From: Gymnothorax reevesii
Taxonomy: Eukaryota; Chordata; Actinopteri; Anguilliformes; Muraenidae
Length of the DNA stretch: 64,000 bases
Direction of reading: 5' to 3'
Assembly (NCBI GenBank): GCA_029721435.1
Contig: CM056578.1
Span: 12,400,313-12,464,312 of the forward strand
A program made the translations under genes and the position numbers. Below the pieces are notes generated by a model. That model searched no databases, was not told where the DNA came from, and saw only the letters and a list, made by a program, of their open reading frames with translations. Shown here piece after piece: positions 9,595 through 20,079 of the stretch; the first letter of the stretch is position 1, and the number at the start of each line of letters is the position of its first letter.

Positions 9595-11254
9595 TCAGTC
9601 TAGTACCCGCACTCTTTTACTACGGAGCCATGCTGTTGTAACACGTTCAGAATGTGGCCTGGCACTGTCTTGCTGAAATAAGCAGGGGCGTCCATGAAAA
9701 AGACATTGCTTGGATGACAACATATGTTGCTCCAAAACCTGTATGTACCATTCAGCATTAATGGTGCCTTCACATATGTGTAAGTTGCCCATGCCTTGGG
9801 CACTAATACACCCCCATACCATCACGGATGCTGGCTTTTGAACTTTGCGCCTATAACAGTCCGAATGGTTCTTTTCCTCTTTGGTCTGGAGGACACGATG
9901 TCCACAGTTTTCGAAAACAATTTCAAATGTGGACTCGTCAGACCACAGAACACTTTTCCACTTTCCATCAGTCCATCTTAGATGAGCTTGGGCCCAGCGA
10001 AGCCGGCGGCGTTTCTAGGTGCTGTTGATAAATGGCTTTCGCTTTGCATTGTAGAGTTTTAACTTGCACTTGCAGATGTAGTGACAAACTGTAGTTACTG
10101 ACAGTGGTTTTCTGAAGTGTTCCTGAGCCCATGTGGTGATGTCCTTTACACACTGATGTCGGTTTTTGATGCAGTACCGCCTGAGGGATCGAAGGTCACA
10201 GGCATTCAATGTTGGTTTTCGGCCTAGTCGCTTAAGCCCCCGTCACACCGGATTGGAGGTGCCACTGCAAAGCTTGTACGGCATAAGCCGCAGTGGCACC
10301 GCTATGATCTCCATGGCTCCTCAGTAGTTCCGCAATTGATTGTCGTAGCACCGCAGAAAACTTTCAAAATCGCAGACCCTCACGGTGGCACGGAGGAAAC
10401 TTTGAACATGTTCAAAACTTCCGCAGTACCACAGCAGGTTGGACCAATCGCCGTGGCACCGCCATGACCGCCGTGGAGCCGTACAAGGACCTCAGTAGCA
10501 CCTCCATCACCGTCGTGCCTCCGAAGTACAACCGCCGTACAATCGCCAAAAAAGTAGACAGGCGACCCAACAGCTATCCCGTGGTGGTTAAGGCGGTCTT
10601 TAGACGAGCTACCACATGAGCACTGCGGGTATGGGGGAGCTAAGTCATTTTTAACTCTTGTACCACGTTTCGGTAGCATCATCTGCAGACAAAATATTAC
10701 AATGAATTTCAAACTAAAACCACCTCTCAGTTATAGCTGACACGTAGCCTACCTGCTGCCGCAGCACGACCGCCGTAGCACCTCAGTAATATCGCCATCC
10801 CCACAGTAGCACCTCACTGGCCCCTCAACGCTGCCGCCAACACCGCAATACTGCTGCTAATAATCGCCGTGGCATCACCATCAAATCGTAGTGGCAACTT
10901 AATGGCATCGCCATGTCCTCAGTGACCCCACCGTAATTCCGCCCTGGTTTCCCAGTAGCACCGCGAAGAAAAACACATGTTTGACGGGTAGGGGAAAACT
11001 ATGAAAACACGACTGGCGTTGTCACTGCGGTGATGGCGATTTTGACAAAAATTACGTGCAGTGATTTCTCCAGATTCTCTGAATTTTTTGACGATATTAC
11101 AGACCGTAGATGATGAAATCCCTAAATTTCTTGCAATAGCTCGTTGAGGAATGTTGTTTTTAATCTGTTCGACAATCAGTTCACGCATTTGTTCACTAAG
11201 TAGTGACCCTCGCCCCATCCTTGTTTGTGAATGACTGAGCATTTCAATACCCAA
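9595..11254 (-). pseudogene. Tc1-like transposase, disrupted
   Basis: N-terminal helix-turn-helix part at 11218-11050 on the minus strand (IPQRAIARNLGISSSTVCNI). After a gap of about 0.8 kb the frame family resumes near 10213 with LRSLRRYCIKNRHQ, the second DNA-binding helix set. The catalytic part near 9595-9825 carries MVWGCISAQGMG and FQQDSARPH, the latter with the second catalytic Asp of the DDE triad. Frames change several times between the pieces and the block from about 10236 to 11040 is not transposase. The enzyme that would cut and paste the element is therefore dead here. Confidence 0.8.
10236..11040. mobile_element. GC-rich insertion inside the Tc1-like element
   Basis: The block begins CCCCGTCACACCGG and is much richer in GC than its host. 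It contains many imperfect copies of a short motif around CCGCAGTRGCACC (10259-10960). The right end near 10985-10997 has GACGGGTAGGGG, loosely complementary to the left end. It splits the transposase between the two DNA-binding halves. Probably a small non-autonomous DNA transposon with internal minisatellite; no target duplication was settled. Confidence 0.5.
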
Positions 11255-11569
11255 TCATGGCACCCACCTGTTCCCAATTAGCCCGTTCACCTGTGGGATG
11301 TTCCAAATAAGTGTTTGATGAGCATTTCTCAACTCTCTCAGTCTTTTTTGCCACTTGTGCCAGCTTTTTTGAAACATGTTGCAGGCATCAAACTCCAAAT
11401 GAGCTAATATTTGCAAAAAATTGCAAAGTTTACCTGTTTGAACATTAAGTAACTTGTCTTTGCAGTGTATTCAGTTGAATATAGGTTGAAAAGGATTTGC
11501 AAATCATTGTATTCTGTTTTTATTTACGATTTACACAACGTGCCAACTTCACTGGTTTTGGGTTTTGTA

Positions 11570-12127
11570 CATATCCTTTAATGCTTACTTTAATGAAGTT
11601 TCATTTTAATAAATTAATTTTAAGGTACTATAATAAAAGAAAATAAAACATTTATTATGTTGGGGGGACACCAGCATCTTAAAGAATTATACAATCCTCA
11701 TATTCCATTTCAGGTTATTAAATATTCATTATTATGAAAAATGTTGAAAGGTATTGAATGTAGAGGTATAACTAAAGTGTAATCGGTAAAAAAAAAAAAA
11801 TTATTATTCTAAAGGAACACCAAACAGCAGAGAATTGAATATTTGGGTCATAAATGAGCAAAATTGTTCCGAGCCGAGTTTTGGCAATACCCTGAAGTCA
11901 AATGCTCATAAAATCCTTAATTCTCAGTATATTTTCAAAATTTCAACTGTTTTAGACACTTGAAGTAATATCCTTACCAATGCTGTCACCATTTATTCAA
12001 TTTGATGACATTTAAAAATTGACCCCCCTGTTCAATTTGGCTTGATCCTAACCAAGAGTCGCTGCCACAACCAACTTTGAGAGATGGCACACAGCCGTGC
12101 GTGACGACACACTCCCAAGTCTGACGG
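11570..12127. other. AT-rich spacer, nothing identified
   Basis: No ORF, terminal repeat or motif that I can support; it contains an A-run near 11790-11802. Confidence 0.5.
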
Positions 12128-13109
12128 AACATTCACATTGGCGCGGCGCGTCCGTTGACGGCTACGCCTCCCCATTCATTTGCTATGGAAGGCGGCGAGC
12201 ACGTCCGTAGCCGCGGCGCAATGCATGATGGGAGCGGCGCGTCAAATTTTGTGCTTGCGGCGCGTCGAGGAAGCTGGGAAAAATTAAGTTTATGGTAATG
12301 AATCCGGCAAACGGAACGTGTATATCCAATCAAGTGGTTGAAGGTAGTGTGTACGTTGTCTTCCAGGAACGTGGGCTACGAAATAATGGTTCCGCTTATT
12401 GCAAGTGATTCGGGAACACAATGGAGGAAAAGCTTATTATCGCCGTGACGTCCTCTTTTCCTGTTTTATATGACGGTTCCCTGCCTAGTTACAGGGACAA
12501 TGAGAAACGCAACTGCGCATGGAGGAAGGTAGCAGAGATTGTTGGTGTCTCTGGTGGGTTTGAGCATTCTGTCACTGTTAAAAATGAAATAAAATACGGT
12601 ATTGTGCTGCTAAAATTACTGAGACCCAGCGCTCAGCAAAATCGTGTTTTTTGCAGGCCCAGATACGTGCTGCGTAGGAAAATTAGCAAACTACGCAAAC
12701 CATTTTACGATACGAAATATGACCATCGGCCTTAGGTCCCATGTTTGATGTATAAGTGAACGGATCAAGTAAAAATGTGCATTTCATTACACTTTGGGCT
12801 TTTCACTGTGGTTTGTTCAATTTGATGTCCAAACATTTCTGTCATTCACCTGTTAGTTCCATTGGAACTCCATGACAATAACGGAATGCATTTATACACA
12901 ACTGCAGTCCCTCAAAAAATTCAAAATCCATGCGGGAAAAACGACAATTGGATGAATTAATATCGTTGTTAATGAAAACTTGCTTCAGCCAGTTCACAGC
13001 TGCATTTCGCTTCCAGTGACGTCACTAGAAAACTAACCGCCCAAAGGCGGCAAAACCTAGGGGAGAGAAGCGTCTGCAGGCGATGACGCGCCGCGCCAAT
13101 GTGAATGTT
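12128..13109. mobile_element. Harbinger-like element with 25-bp perfect TIRs
   Basis: Bases 12128-12152 (AACATTCACATTGGCGCGGC...) are the exact reverse complement of 13085-13109. The 982-bp interior holds the first exon of a MADF-domain protein on the plus strand (12421-12553). On the minus strand is a short ATG frame (12842-12931) that could be a first transposase exon. Known: PIF/Harbinger elements carry two genes, a nuclease and a Myb/MADF protein. No nuclease domain is visible, so it is non-autonomous. A 3-bp target duplication could not be confirmed. Confidence 0.7.
12421..12553 (+). CDS. MADF (Myb/SANT-like) domain exon of Harbinger-like element, partial
   Basis: The ATG at 12421 opens a frame of 45 residues with the MADF signature: EEKLIIAV, then FPVLYDGSLPSYRD, then NCAWRKVAEIVGVSG. 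It ends at a good splice donor, G|GTGGGT at 12554. Frame continuation past the donor (to 12735) has no domain character, which supports an exon end. The C-terminal half of the MADF domain (RRWKxLRD part) is not found downstream inside the element. In the family this protein helps bring the transposase to DNA; here it is only a fragment. Confidence 0.65.
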
Positions 13110-13132
13110 GCGTGAGCAGGGGGGTGTGTTAC

Positions 13133-13274
13133 AAGGCTGGCTTTGTGATTAAGCCTGACTTCAGCACTTAGTAAAACCAGGATCCTCTTCAAATCTGGAT
13201 CATGGACTGAGGTAAAGGAACCTGCTCCGGGTTTTACCTACGCTGAAAGTCAGGCTTAGTCACAAAGGCAGCTT
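13133..13274. repeat. Foldback MITE, 45-bp arms
   Basis: The left arm 13133-13178 and right arm 13230-13274 are near-perfect reverse complements (AAGCCTGACTT...GTAAAACC against GGTTTTAC...AAGTCAGGCTT), separated by about 50 bp. They can form a hairpin. Confidence 0.7.
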
Positions 13275-14000
13275 CGAAGAAGACCCCCTGCTTTTGATGT
13301 TGACTGACTCGACAAGCTGCTGCGACAACCAGGAACAGCCGAACACGTGAAAATGCCCCCCGTCAGCGGCATCAACATGACCGAGAAGCCATGTGTGTCA
13401 ATCTCAAAATATTAAAAACAACGTTTCATTTTGAGGGGGAAAAACCTACCGATCAAGCTTATTTTAACTGATGGCAAAGTGCGACGGTCAGGTTACTCTG
13501 CACTATTCATTATATACAGGCATAATTTTACTCCTAAATTTAGCCATCTTGTAAATTATGATTATGATTCACTTCACTTCACCCAGCAGCGACTTAGCTA
13601 GCTAGTAAACTCAGCAGTGTTGAGTTCTTACCAGTGTACCCTGAGTTAGGTTCTGTCTAACGGTGGATCGCTTGATAACTTTAATGCCCGCAAAATAACG
13701 GATTTCCTCTCAAAACTGCGACTTGGTTAAAAAGCAGGTGGTTTCGACAGCTGCATGTGAGGTTTCCGCTAAATGTACCACCAACCATGACAAGGCGAAA
13801 TAGTTAAAAAAAAAAAAAAAACCTAAAAGACAAGCGCGTTTCTATTGAGTTTACGCCTCAGAAATTGAGCAGTGGCGAAAATTGAAAATATGACGCGCGT
13901 CACACGCTGCCAGTGGGCGTTGGATAATGAAGCAGGAGAAGTGAGTCGCTCATTCGGTTTGGTTGTATTAATGATAGACTGAAGTTAACCAAGAGTCTCT
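13275..14000. other. Unassigned sequence
   Basis: Nothing that I can support apart from an A-run at 13805-13821. Confidence 0.4.
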
Positions 14001-14118
14001 TAAAGCCGATTTCACTCTGGACGCAAAATGATTTTGTCGCACGACAGATTAGATTCGAAGTCAATAAAAAGACGCGAATACACGCGTTCGTTTCGCGTCC
14101 GGTGTGAAAGCAGCTTTA
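14001..14118. repeat. Short hairpin MITE
   Basis: The left end TAAAGCCGATTTCACTCTGG and right end CCGGTGTGAAAGCAGCTTTA are imperfect inverted repeats of about 27 bp around GACGC/GCGTC. The whole element is about 118 bp. Confidence 0.55.
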
Positions 14119-16148
14119 TCCTTCGGCTTCTCTTGGTTGTCCTAGCTTTTCGCTGTTAGATAGCTACCGCTACCATTTTCACTAGGGTTATGAGATCTCC
14201 TGTTTAGTCAGCGTGGGGGACATTTAAGTAAGTGGCTAATTCGGGAAGGTTCTGTGTATTAAAGCTCATCTCTTCATTGCCCTAAGTTAGCTGCTGTTTC
14301 AAGCTACAACCGGGGCTACATATCGATAGTGGCAGCGGCTCTGTCACTTGTTTCACCAAGTAAAACCTCCGTCCTTCACAACCTTTCAATCAGCTCTCGT
14401 TACAAAGGCCAATCGCACAGCCCTAACGACCCATCTCCACGGAAATAACATCGCTTTCTGTCACTTTCACATTTAATACAGCATCACAAAGGCTTTCCGT
14501 CCTTTCTTAATATTTAATATACCCCTGACCTCTCAGGGTAAAGCACAGCGTCACGTCAACGTCATTGTCTTCTGACTGGACTCGGCCAACTGTGACGACA
14601 ATGTCGGTAGAACAGATGTGTTCTGTTATGTCACGCATCGCTCCTTTAAAAATATGAATTATCTGACTGATAATCATTCGTTGTGGCGATTAAGGGCGAA
14701 AACCTCCTGAGTCTACATATAACAGTGTGATAAACCCATATTTTTCGATATGTACAAGCAGTTCTTTTCGGGGGCCTCGAATTGCGCTCCAGCCATGATT
14801 AATTCTGGATTGAGACGGCAAGGTAAGGGTGCCAAAGAAAAATCATGAGTACCAGGCTGCAGCCTGAATGAACGAAACGTGGTTCGAAGTCTAAAGTTTA
14901 ATCTCACTAAACGATTGATTGCTTTAACTGTTAAATTTATTTTAAACGGAATGTCTGACCACTTTGAAACATGAGTTGACAAGTTTACTAAAAAATCCAT
15001 TATGTACTCCTCATAATTGACGATTGATCATAATTTTGATTATGGGCGCCGGATTGATTTTAAAAATGCTAGAAGTCAAATTCATGATACCAGTGGGCCA
15101 AAAGATTGACTTCAGAATATCTTTCCGCTCGGCTAATCCTCTGCAATTGATATCTCGGCCCACATGGTGGCAGTATAGTCCCAAAAATAACAGCTACCAC
15201 GTGCCAAGTGTTTACAGGTCAGGTCAGATCGGGGAGAGGGTATACTACGAAGCAAGATAAATGGGTTAGCGATGTATGTCGAGCCTAAACCTTGTCTTTT
15301 CAATGTCACGAAGGTGCCTCTCTTTTAACTTGGCTAGATTACCATGGTAACGCTACAGATTCTCAGCTGAGGGAATTCGTTACTTATGCGATCTCCTGGA
15401 ATCATTTATTGGAAATGTTGCAAATAGGGGCACTTACAGTTGCACGTAAAGTAACATAACGTTGTGTAACTATTATTACTATTATTTAAATAATTATGAA
15501 AGCAAAGCAGCACAGGGCGTACCATGTTCTCATGCTTTGTTTTAACTAGCAGCCAAGTCCTCTTGACAGTGCTGCTACTGCATCTGTTAAAGCGTGTTCA
15601 ACTATCAAATAGTATTTTATGCCACTGAAATACTGTAAAATTGCAACGGTGCAACTGGTTAGGGTTAGTGGTGAGATACGATTTTATTAAAATCACGCTG
15701 TATAAAAGAAAAGCAAAGGGGAAAAATACTTTAAACCAAAAATGAAGAAATTAACAAAACGGAGTTTACTCTTGGTATCAGTCAGGTAATATTCAATTTA
15801 TCATTTAATTTCTCTGTTTCATTTGACCGAGAAACTCAAGTGATTTCCATTGGTCCTTCATCAGAGGACTTACACATTTACACGGTCGGAAATTTTACGC
15901 CAGAATTCCTCTCTGGCCTTATTAGCAGCAACAGTGTTGCTTTTTACTGTTTTTATATTTTTACATTCCTCATAACTGTCCATAAAAACAACCCACTCCT
16001 CCTAGGAAATTTTAAAAAACTTTATTTATCACCCAGCAACAACTTACATTAAATCCAACGAACAAGTGCATACATCAACCAACAAGAATAGATACATATG
16101 CTAACATAAATCTCAATCACAATATCCCAAGTCTATGCGCGTGCCTAA
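14119..16148. other. Unassigned sequence
   Basis: Several short open frames are present (for example 14713-15000 minus), but none shows a domain, codon pattern or repeat relation I can defend. No terminal repeats were found. Confidence 0.4.
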
Positions 16149-17060
16149 CCCTCAAGCGACCGAGTGGGGTCATATATGACCCCAGACGTACATTTTTATG
16201 TGCTGTTTTAATATTTCATATCAGAAAAATGTTTCCTTCAGTGAGTTTGTCAAGCTGTTCCTCCAACGAATTTTCATAGATTTTCAGAGGAATTGGCCCA
16301 TTGCAGTGTCACAGACAGCTGAAAGGTATTTGGGGTCAGTAATAATTTTGCGAACAAAAAAGCACTCCAAGGCGTCATACCTCATTCAAAGCAAATGTTA
16401 TTATTTTGAAATGATTAAATTTTATTGAGGTAGAAAATGCGTACTCTGAGGGGCCACAAACCATCCACCAAATGACAAAAAACACTCTATCCGTTCATCG
16501 GGCAAATACTTAGATTTCTAATCCAAAAATTATTTTTAGTTTCATAGTAGCTCAGACGAGGTCAAATTTTAGCAATTTTGTCCGTGGACCAATGATAACC
16601 CCTATGTAAATTTTGGTGCAGATTGCACCATTAGTCTTTTGGGTGAAGTTTGTGATGGGCAGATAGACACACACACAGATGAAAAATATCTTCCTTGGCA
16701 AGGGTACATACAGCTGCAAACCATGTTATTCTAGTTCTGGGAGGCAAGGTTAGTGAATAAAAATTGACCATTGCCATAAATCTATGATAATACGGTCGAA
16801 AAACATGTATATTTTTTGGGGTCATACATGACCACACAAAACTGCATTTTTCTTGGCGTTAAAAAAAAAAAATTATCAAAATGCTTAATTTTCAGCATTT
16901 GATCATTTACTTATATCTGCCATACATAAATGAAGCTGTGCGGATGTGATGAACATAAAAATGTTCATTAAAAGTAAGTATTTTTGCATAAAACACAGCG
17001 GGGTCATTTATGACCCCACTCGGTCATTTCAGTTGCTAAAAATACTCGGTCGCTTGAGGG
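16149..17060. mobile_element. Inverted-repeat element with GGGGTCAT palindromes (piggyBac-like MITE?)
   Basis: Both ends read CCCTCAAGCGACCGAGT inward and are followed by the palindrome GGGGTCATATATGACCCC on the left (16166-16183) and GGGGTCATTTATGACCCC on the right (about 17000-17017). The right end has a 26-bp insertion between the terminal and palindromic parts that repeats ACCGAGT. The flanks are CTAA and ATAA, near-matches to the TTAA target of piggyBac elements. No transposase inside. Confidence 0.65.
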
Positions 17061-17215
17061 ATAATCGTACAGTCTGTAGCTCTCTGACAGAATGCCTCAA
17101 AAAAATCTTCAGGAAGTCGGGGTGTACGGATTAAAAAGGTTAGATGACACTGAAATAAATCTGGGAATATTTTCGATAATAACTAGTTTATTAATTTAGA
17201 CATATGCACCTCCTG

Positions 17216-17583
17216 AGTGGTTGAAGGACAGGGCGTACCATGCTGGCCCCGCCACTGTGTGGTCCTTAGGGGTCACGCTCTTTGAGCTTGTTTTCGGTCA
17301 TTGACCATTAAACCCCAAAACGGGCAGAGTGTGAACATGCTCCTTAACTCCAGAGGGCTGTCCTCAGGTGAGTTTACACTTCTTTTGCAGAGCGACTCTC
17401 TCCAATCACATACACTCTCTTAAGCACCTTTCACCTCATCTCTCCAATCGCTAACGCACTTATTTCCACCAACAGAAATCGGAGATTTCAGCAGCTGGTG
17501 CTTAGCGCCCAGGGTGGAGGACAGAGCTACACTGGATGAGCTGACTGTTCACCACAGGCTTCAGCCCATCTGCGCAGTACCAG
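17216..17583 (+). pseudogene. Pim-like kinase unit P0, C-lobe remnant
   Basis: Two exon-like blocks match exons 4 and 5 of the P1 and P2 units. The first (17216-17367) starts inside the APPEW motif without its own acceptor, keeps YHAGPATVWSLGVTLFELV, then meets TGA at 17302-17304. The second (17476-17583) is open and ends LQPICAVPG at a donor. No glycine-loop, catalytic-loop or DFG exons are found upstream, where transposons occupy the sequence. It is therefore a truncated, dead kinase copy, though its last exon might still be usable for splicing into P1 (intron 17584-17677, 94 bp). Confidence 0.8.
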
Positions 17584-17677
17584 GTAGCCATTTTGGACCT
17601 CAGAAAAGGGTCTTATCCTTGTTGAGAAATCACGAAAGTTAGATCAAGCTGAAGGAACGACCAAAATGGGAACATAG

Positions 17678-19982
17678 TGACCAGCGCAGTAGTGACAAAT
17701 GTGTGTCTGCTTCATGTTGAAGAACATAGAGAGGAGTGCAGAGAGGAAGATAATGTGGACCCTGAGGACCTCTATATGATCGGATCGCAACTTGGAGAGG
17801 GCGGGTTTGGCTCGGTGTACGCAGGGTTCCGCATCGATGATGGAGTTCAGGTAAGCTGTTGATCACACCATATTTCCATAAATATCCTCGACGCATTGTC
17901 TCCCTGGTCTCAAAGTGTCATTAATCTTTGCATAATAATTTTATTTGACGTTCCCTTGCATATGACCAAAAACCTTTCAACTCCATTCAACTTTAATTCT
18001 TGTTTAGACAATGATATGTCGCCTCCATTATTGCTTTGCTTTATTATCCCCCGCCAACACGAAGTGGGAGGGGGATATAGGTTTGACCTCTGTCCGTCCG
18101 TCCGTCCGTGCGTCCGTCCGTCCGAGATAAAGGGGACAGCTTTACTCAGAAACTACTACAGATACAGTAACCAAATTTGGTGTGTAGCTTCAGACCATAA
18201 AGGCCTTGATTGAGTTCGAAAATGAGAAGCGCACGATTGGCGGGGGATGTTGTAGACCATGTCGACTTGTTTTCAATGCTATATATGAAATGTTGCTTGG
18301 CATTATTAGCTTCTTTTGTTGCCATATTTATTCAACTGTAAAATATAACAAAATGTGTTGTATGTTTTAATCAGGTCGCCCTAAAATTTGTTGACAAATG
18401 GAAGGAGGATGAATTACTTGTGAGTACTGGAAATCACATTTGTCAAACTCTGACTTGTTCACTGCCCACCATTTTAATATATTAGATGGTGGTTATCACC
18501 TTTAAATTAGTTTTAATTTTGTCTTTGATGTGTGGAGAAGCTGTCTTGTCATCTTGAATGTGCTGCAATGAGTAATCTAAAGACATTATAGCTGACAGAG
18601 CTGCTTAAAATAGGCAAAATATTTGACCATTGACTGAGGAGTCATGGGAATAAATGAGCCATATCACTCTTTTGCGTATTTTAAACACCTTTGGCATCGA
18701 TTGATCGCAAAATAGTGATGCTGCTCATTGGTCCCCTTGGCTCATGGGACCCAAGTCTCCCCTACTCCAGTAGAGGTTTGAAAAGCGCTGATGTGGATGA
18801 TGAGATTGCTATTGTTCAATGTTATTATGCTCATGCTATAGACCAAAGCACTAGCATGCTGCACATCGGAATTGTGGTAGACTCAGAAGTGTAAGGAAAT
18901 TTTGGGAAAAGCTAGATCTCGCTATTTTTTGGCATATTCACGATTGCTCTAATTACAGCCAGATTATGCCCTGTTTTACCAAACCTAACTTCCTCTCACT
19001 CTGCAGCCGGGACAGAGGGTTGCGACTCCAAGGGAAGTGTGGCTCACGAGTCTTGTCAACCAAAATGGGGGCCATCGGAACATCTTGAAATTGTATGAGT
19101 GTTTCAACAAACCAGACCAATATGTCATGGTGCTGGAGCGGCCAGATCACTGCATGGACCTTGCAGAATTCATGGCCTCCCAAAATGGCCGATTGAACGA
19201 GGAAATGGCGAAAGTTGTGATGACGCAACTTCTGCAGGCGCTTGTGCACTGCCAGGAGCGTGGTGTTTTTCATCGGGACGTGAAACCGGAAAATGTCCTG
19301 ATTGAGAAAAATACGATGCGTGCCATCTTAATCGATTTTGGGTGCGGGGATCTGTGGAAGGATACTCCATACACCACGTATGCAGGTCAGTGAGAGGATT
19401 GCTTTGGACCTTTTAAAGCATTTGGAAGAGTGTTAATACTGACAGTCTAATAGGCACTGGAAGTTCGTTCTGTGTCTCAGTGGAACATTGAGCGTGCCAA
19501 TCTAACCAGGTCCTTCCACTTATATAGGCCGTTCTATGACTTGGTCGTATGGTTTTCCAAGGTTTTATCGACACTTGTATCTGTTGCTCTTTCAGGTACT
19601 GAGTTGTTTGCACCTCCTGAGTGGTTTACAGAGGGGACGTACCATGCTGGCCCCGCCACTGTGTGGTCCTTAGGGGTCACGCTCTTTGTGCTTGTCCTTG
19701 GTTATGAACGGTTGTTCAGCTTTGACAAGCAGAGCGGGCTCCTCGACTCCAGAGGGCTGTCCTCAGGTGAGTTTACACCTCTTTTGCGGAATGACTCTGT
19801 CCAATCACATACACTCTTTTAAGCTCCTTTCACCTCATCTCTTCAATCGCTTACACTCTTATTACCACCAACAGAAATCGAAGATTTCATCGGCAGGTGC
19901 TTAGCGCTCAGGGTGGAGGACAGGGCTACACTGGATGAGCTGACTGTTCACCACTGGCTTCAGCCCATCTGCGCAGTACCAG
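17678..19982 (+). CDS. Pim-like Ser/Thr protein kinase unit P1 (exons joined)
   Basis: Five exons with GT-AG borders and consistent phases: 17678-17850, 18375-18419, 19007-19385, 19596-19766, 19875-19982 (876 nt, about 292 residues). Visible kinase motifs in order: glycine loop GEGGFGSVYAG; VALKFVDK with the ATP lysine; a Pim-style hinge MVLERPDHCMDL; catalytic loop HRDVKPEN; DFGCGD in place of Pim DFGSG; activation end APPEWF; WSLGVTLF of helix F; closing RVEDRATLDELTVHHW. Known Pim kinases are constitutively active cytoplasmic/nuclear kinases; fish have many Pim-like copies. No start ATG lies between the nearest upstream in-frame stop and the glycine loop, so a 5' exon must lie elsewhere. 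Exon 5 ends at a donor; without splicing the frame would stop at 20041-20043. Domain complete; substrate unknown. Confidence 0.82.
18044..18252. repeat. MITE-like repeat with GTCC microsatellite (P1 intron 1)
   Basis: Starts ATCCCCCGCCAACACGAAGTGG and ends GGCGGGGGATG, so the ends are inverted repeats. It contains a run of GTCC units (about 18095-18123) and CCAAATTTGGTGTG. Related in build to the elements at 20754-20970 and 53186-53449. Confidence 0.55.
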
Positions 19983-20079
19983 GTAGCCATTTTGGACCTC
20001 AGAAAAGGGTCTTTTCCTTGTTAATGAGAAATCACGAAAGTTAGATCATGCTGAAGGAACGACCAAAATGGGAACATAG

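Larger units (their letters stand above)
4230..9720. repeat. Duplicated segment, copy A (partner 58635-64000)
   Basis: This stretch reappears nearly base for base from 58635 to the window end, at an offset of about 54.4 kb up to 6470 and 54.28 kb afterwards. The change in offset is a 111-base block present here near 6472-6582 and missing in the partner. The shared content includes a solo LTR at the same site, two short minus-strand ORFs, the degenerate repeats of 7340-8240 and the left part of the Tc1-like element starting at 9169. The duplication therefore postdates those insertions. The similarity may run past 9720, since the partner is cut by the window edge. Confidence 0.9.
9169..11567 (-). 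mobile_element. Tc1/mariner-type element with long TIRs, interrupted
   Basis: TA dinucleotides flank both ends (9167-9168, 11568-11569). The left end CAAAACCCGAAACCAGTG and the right end, its near complement, continue as inverted repeats of roughly 200 bp. The transposase lies on the minus strand in broken pieces. A foreign GC-rich block (about 10236-11040) splits it. The left part of the same element is present in the duplicated segment from about 63447 to the window end. Confidence 0.85.
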
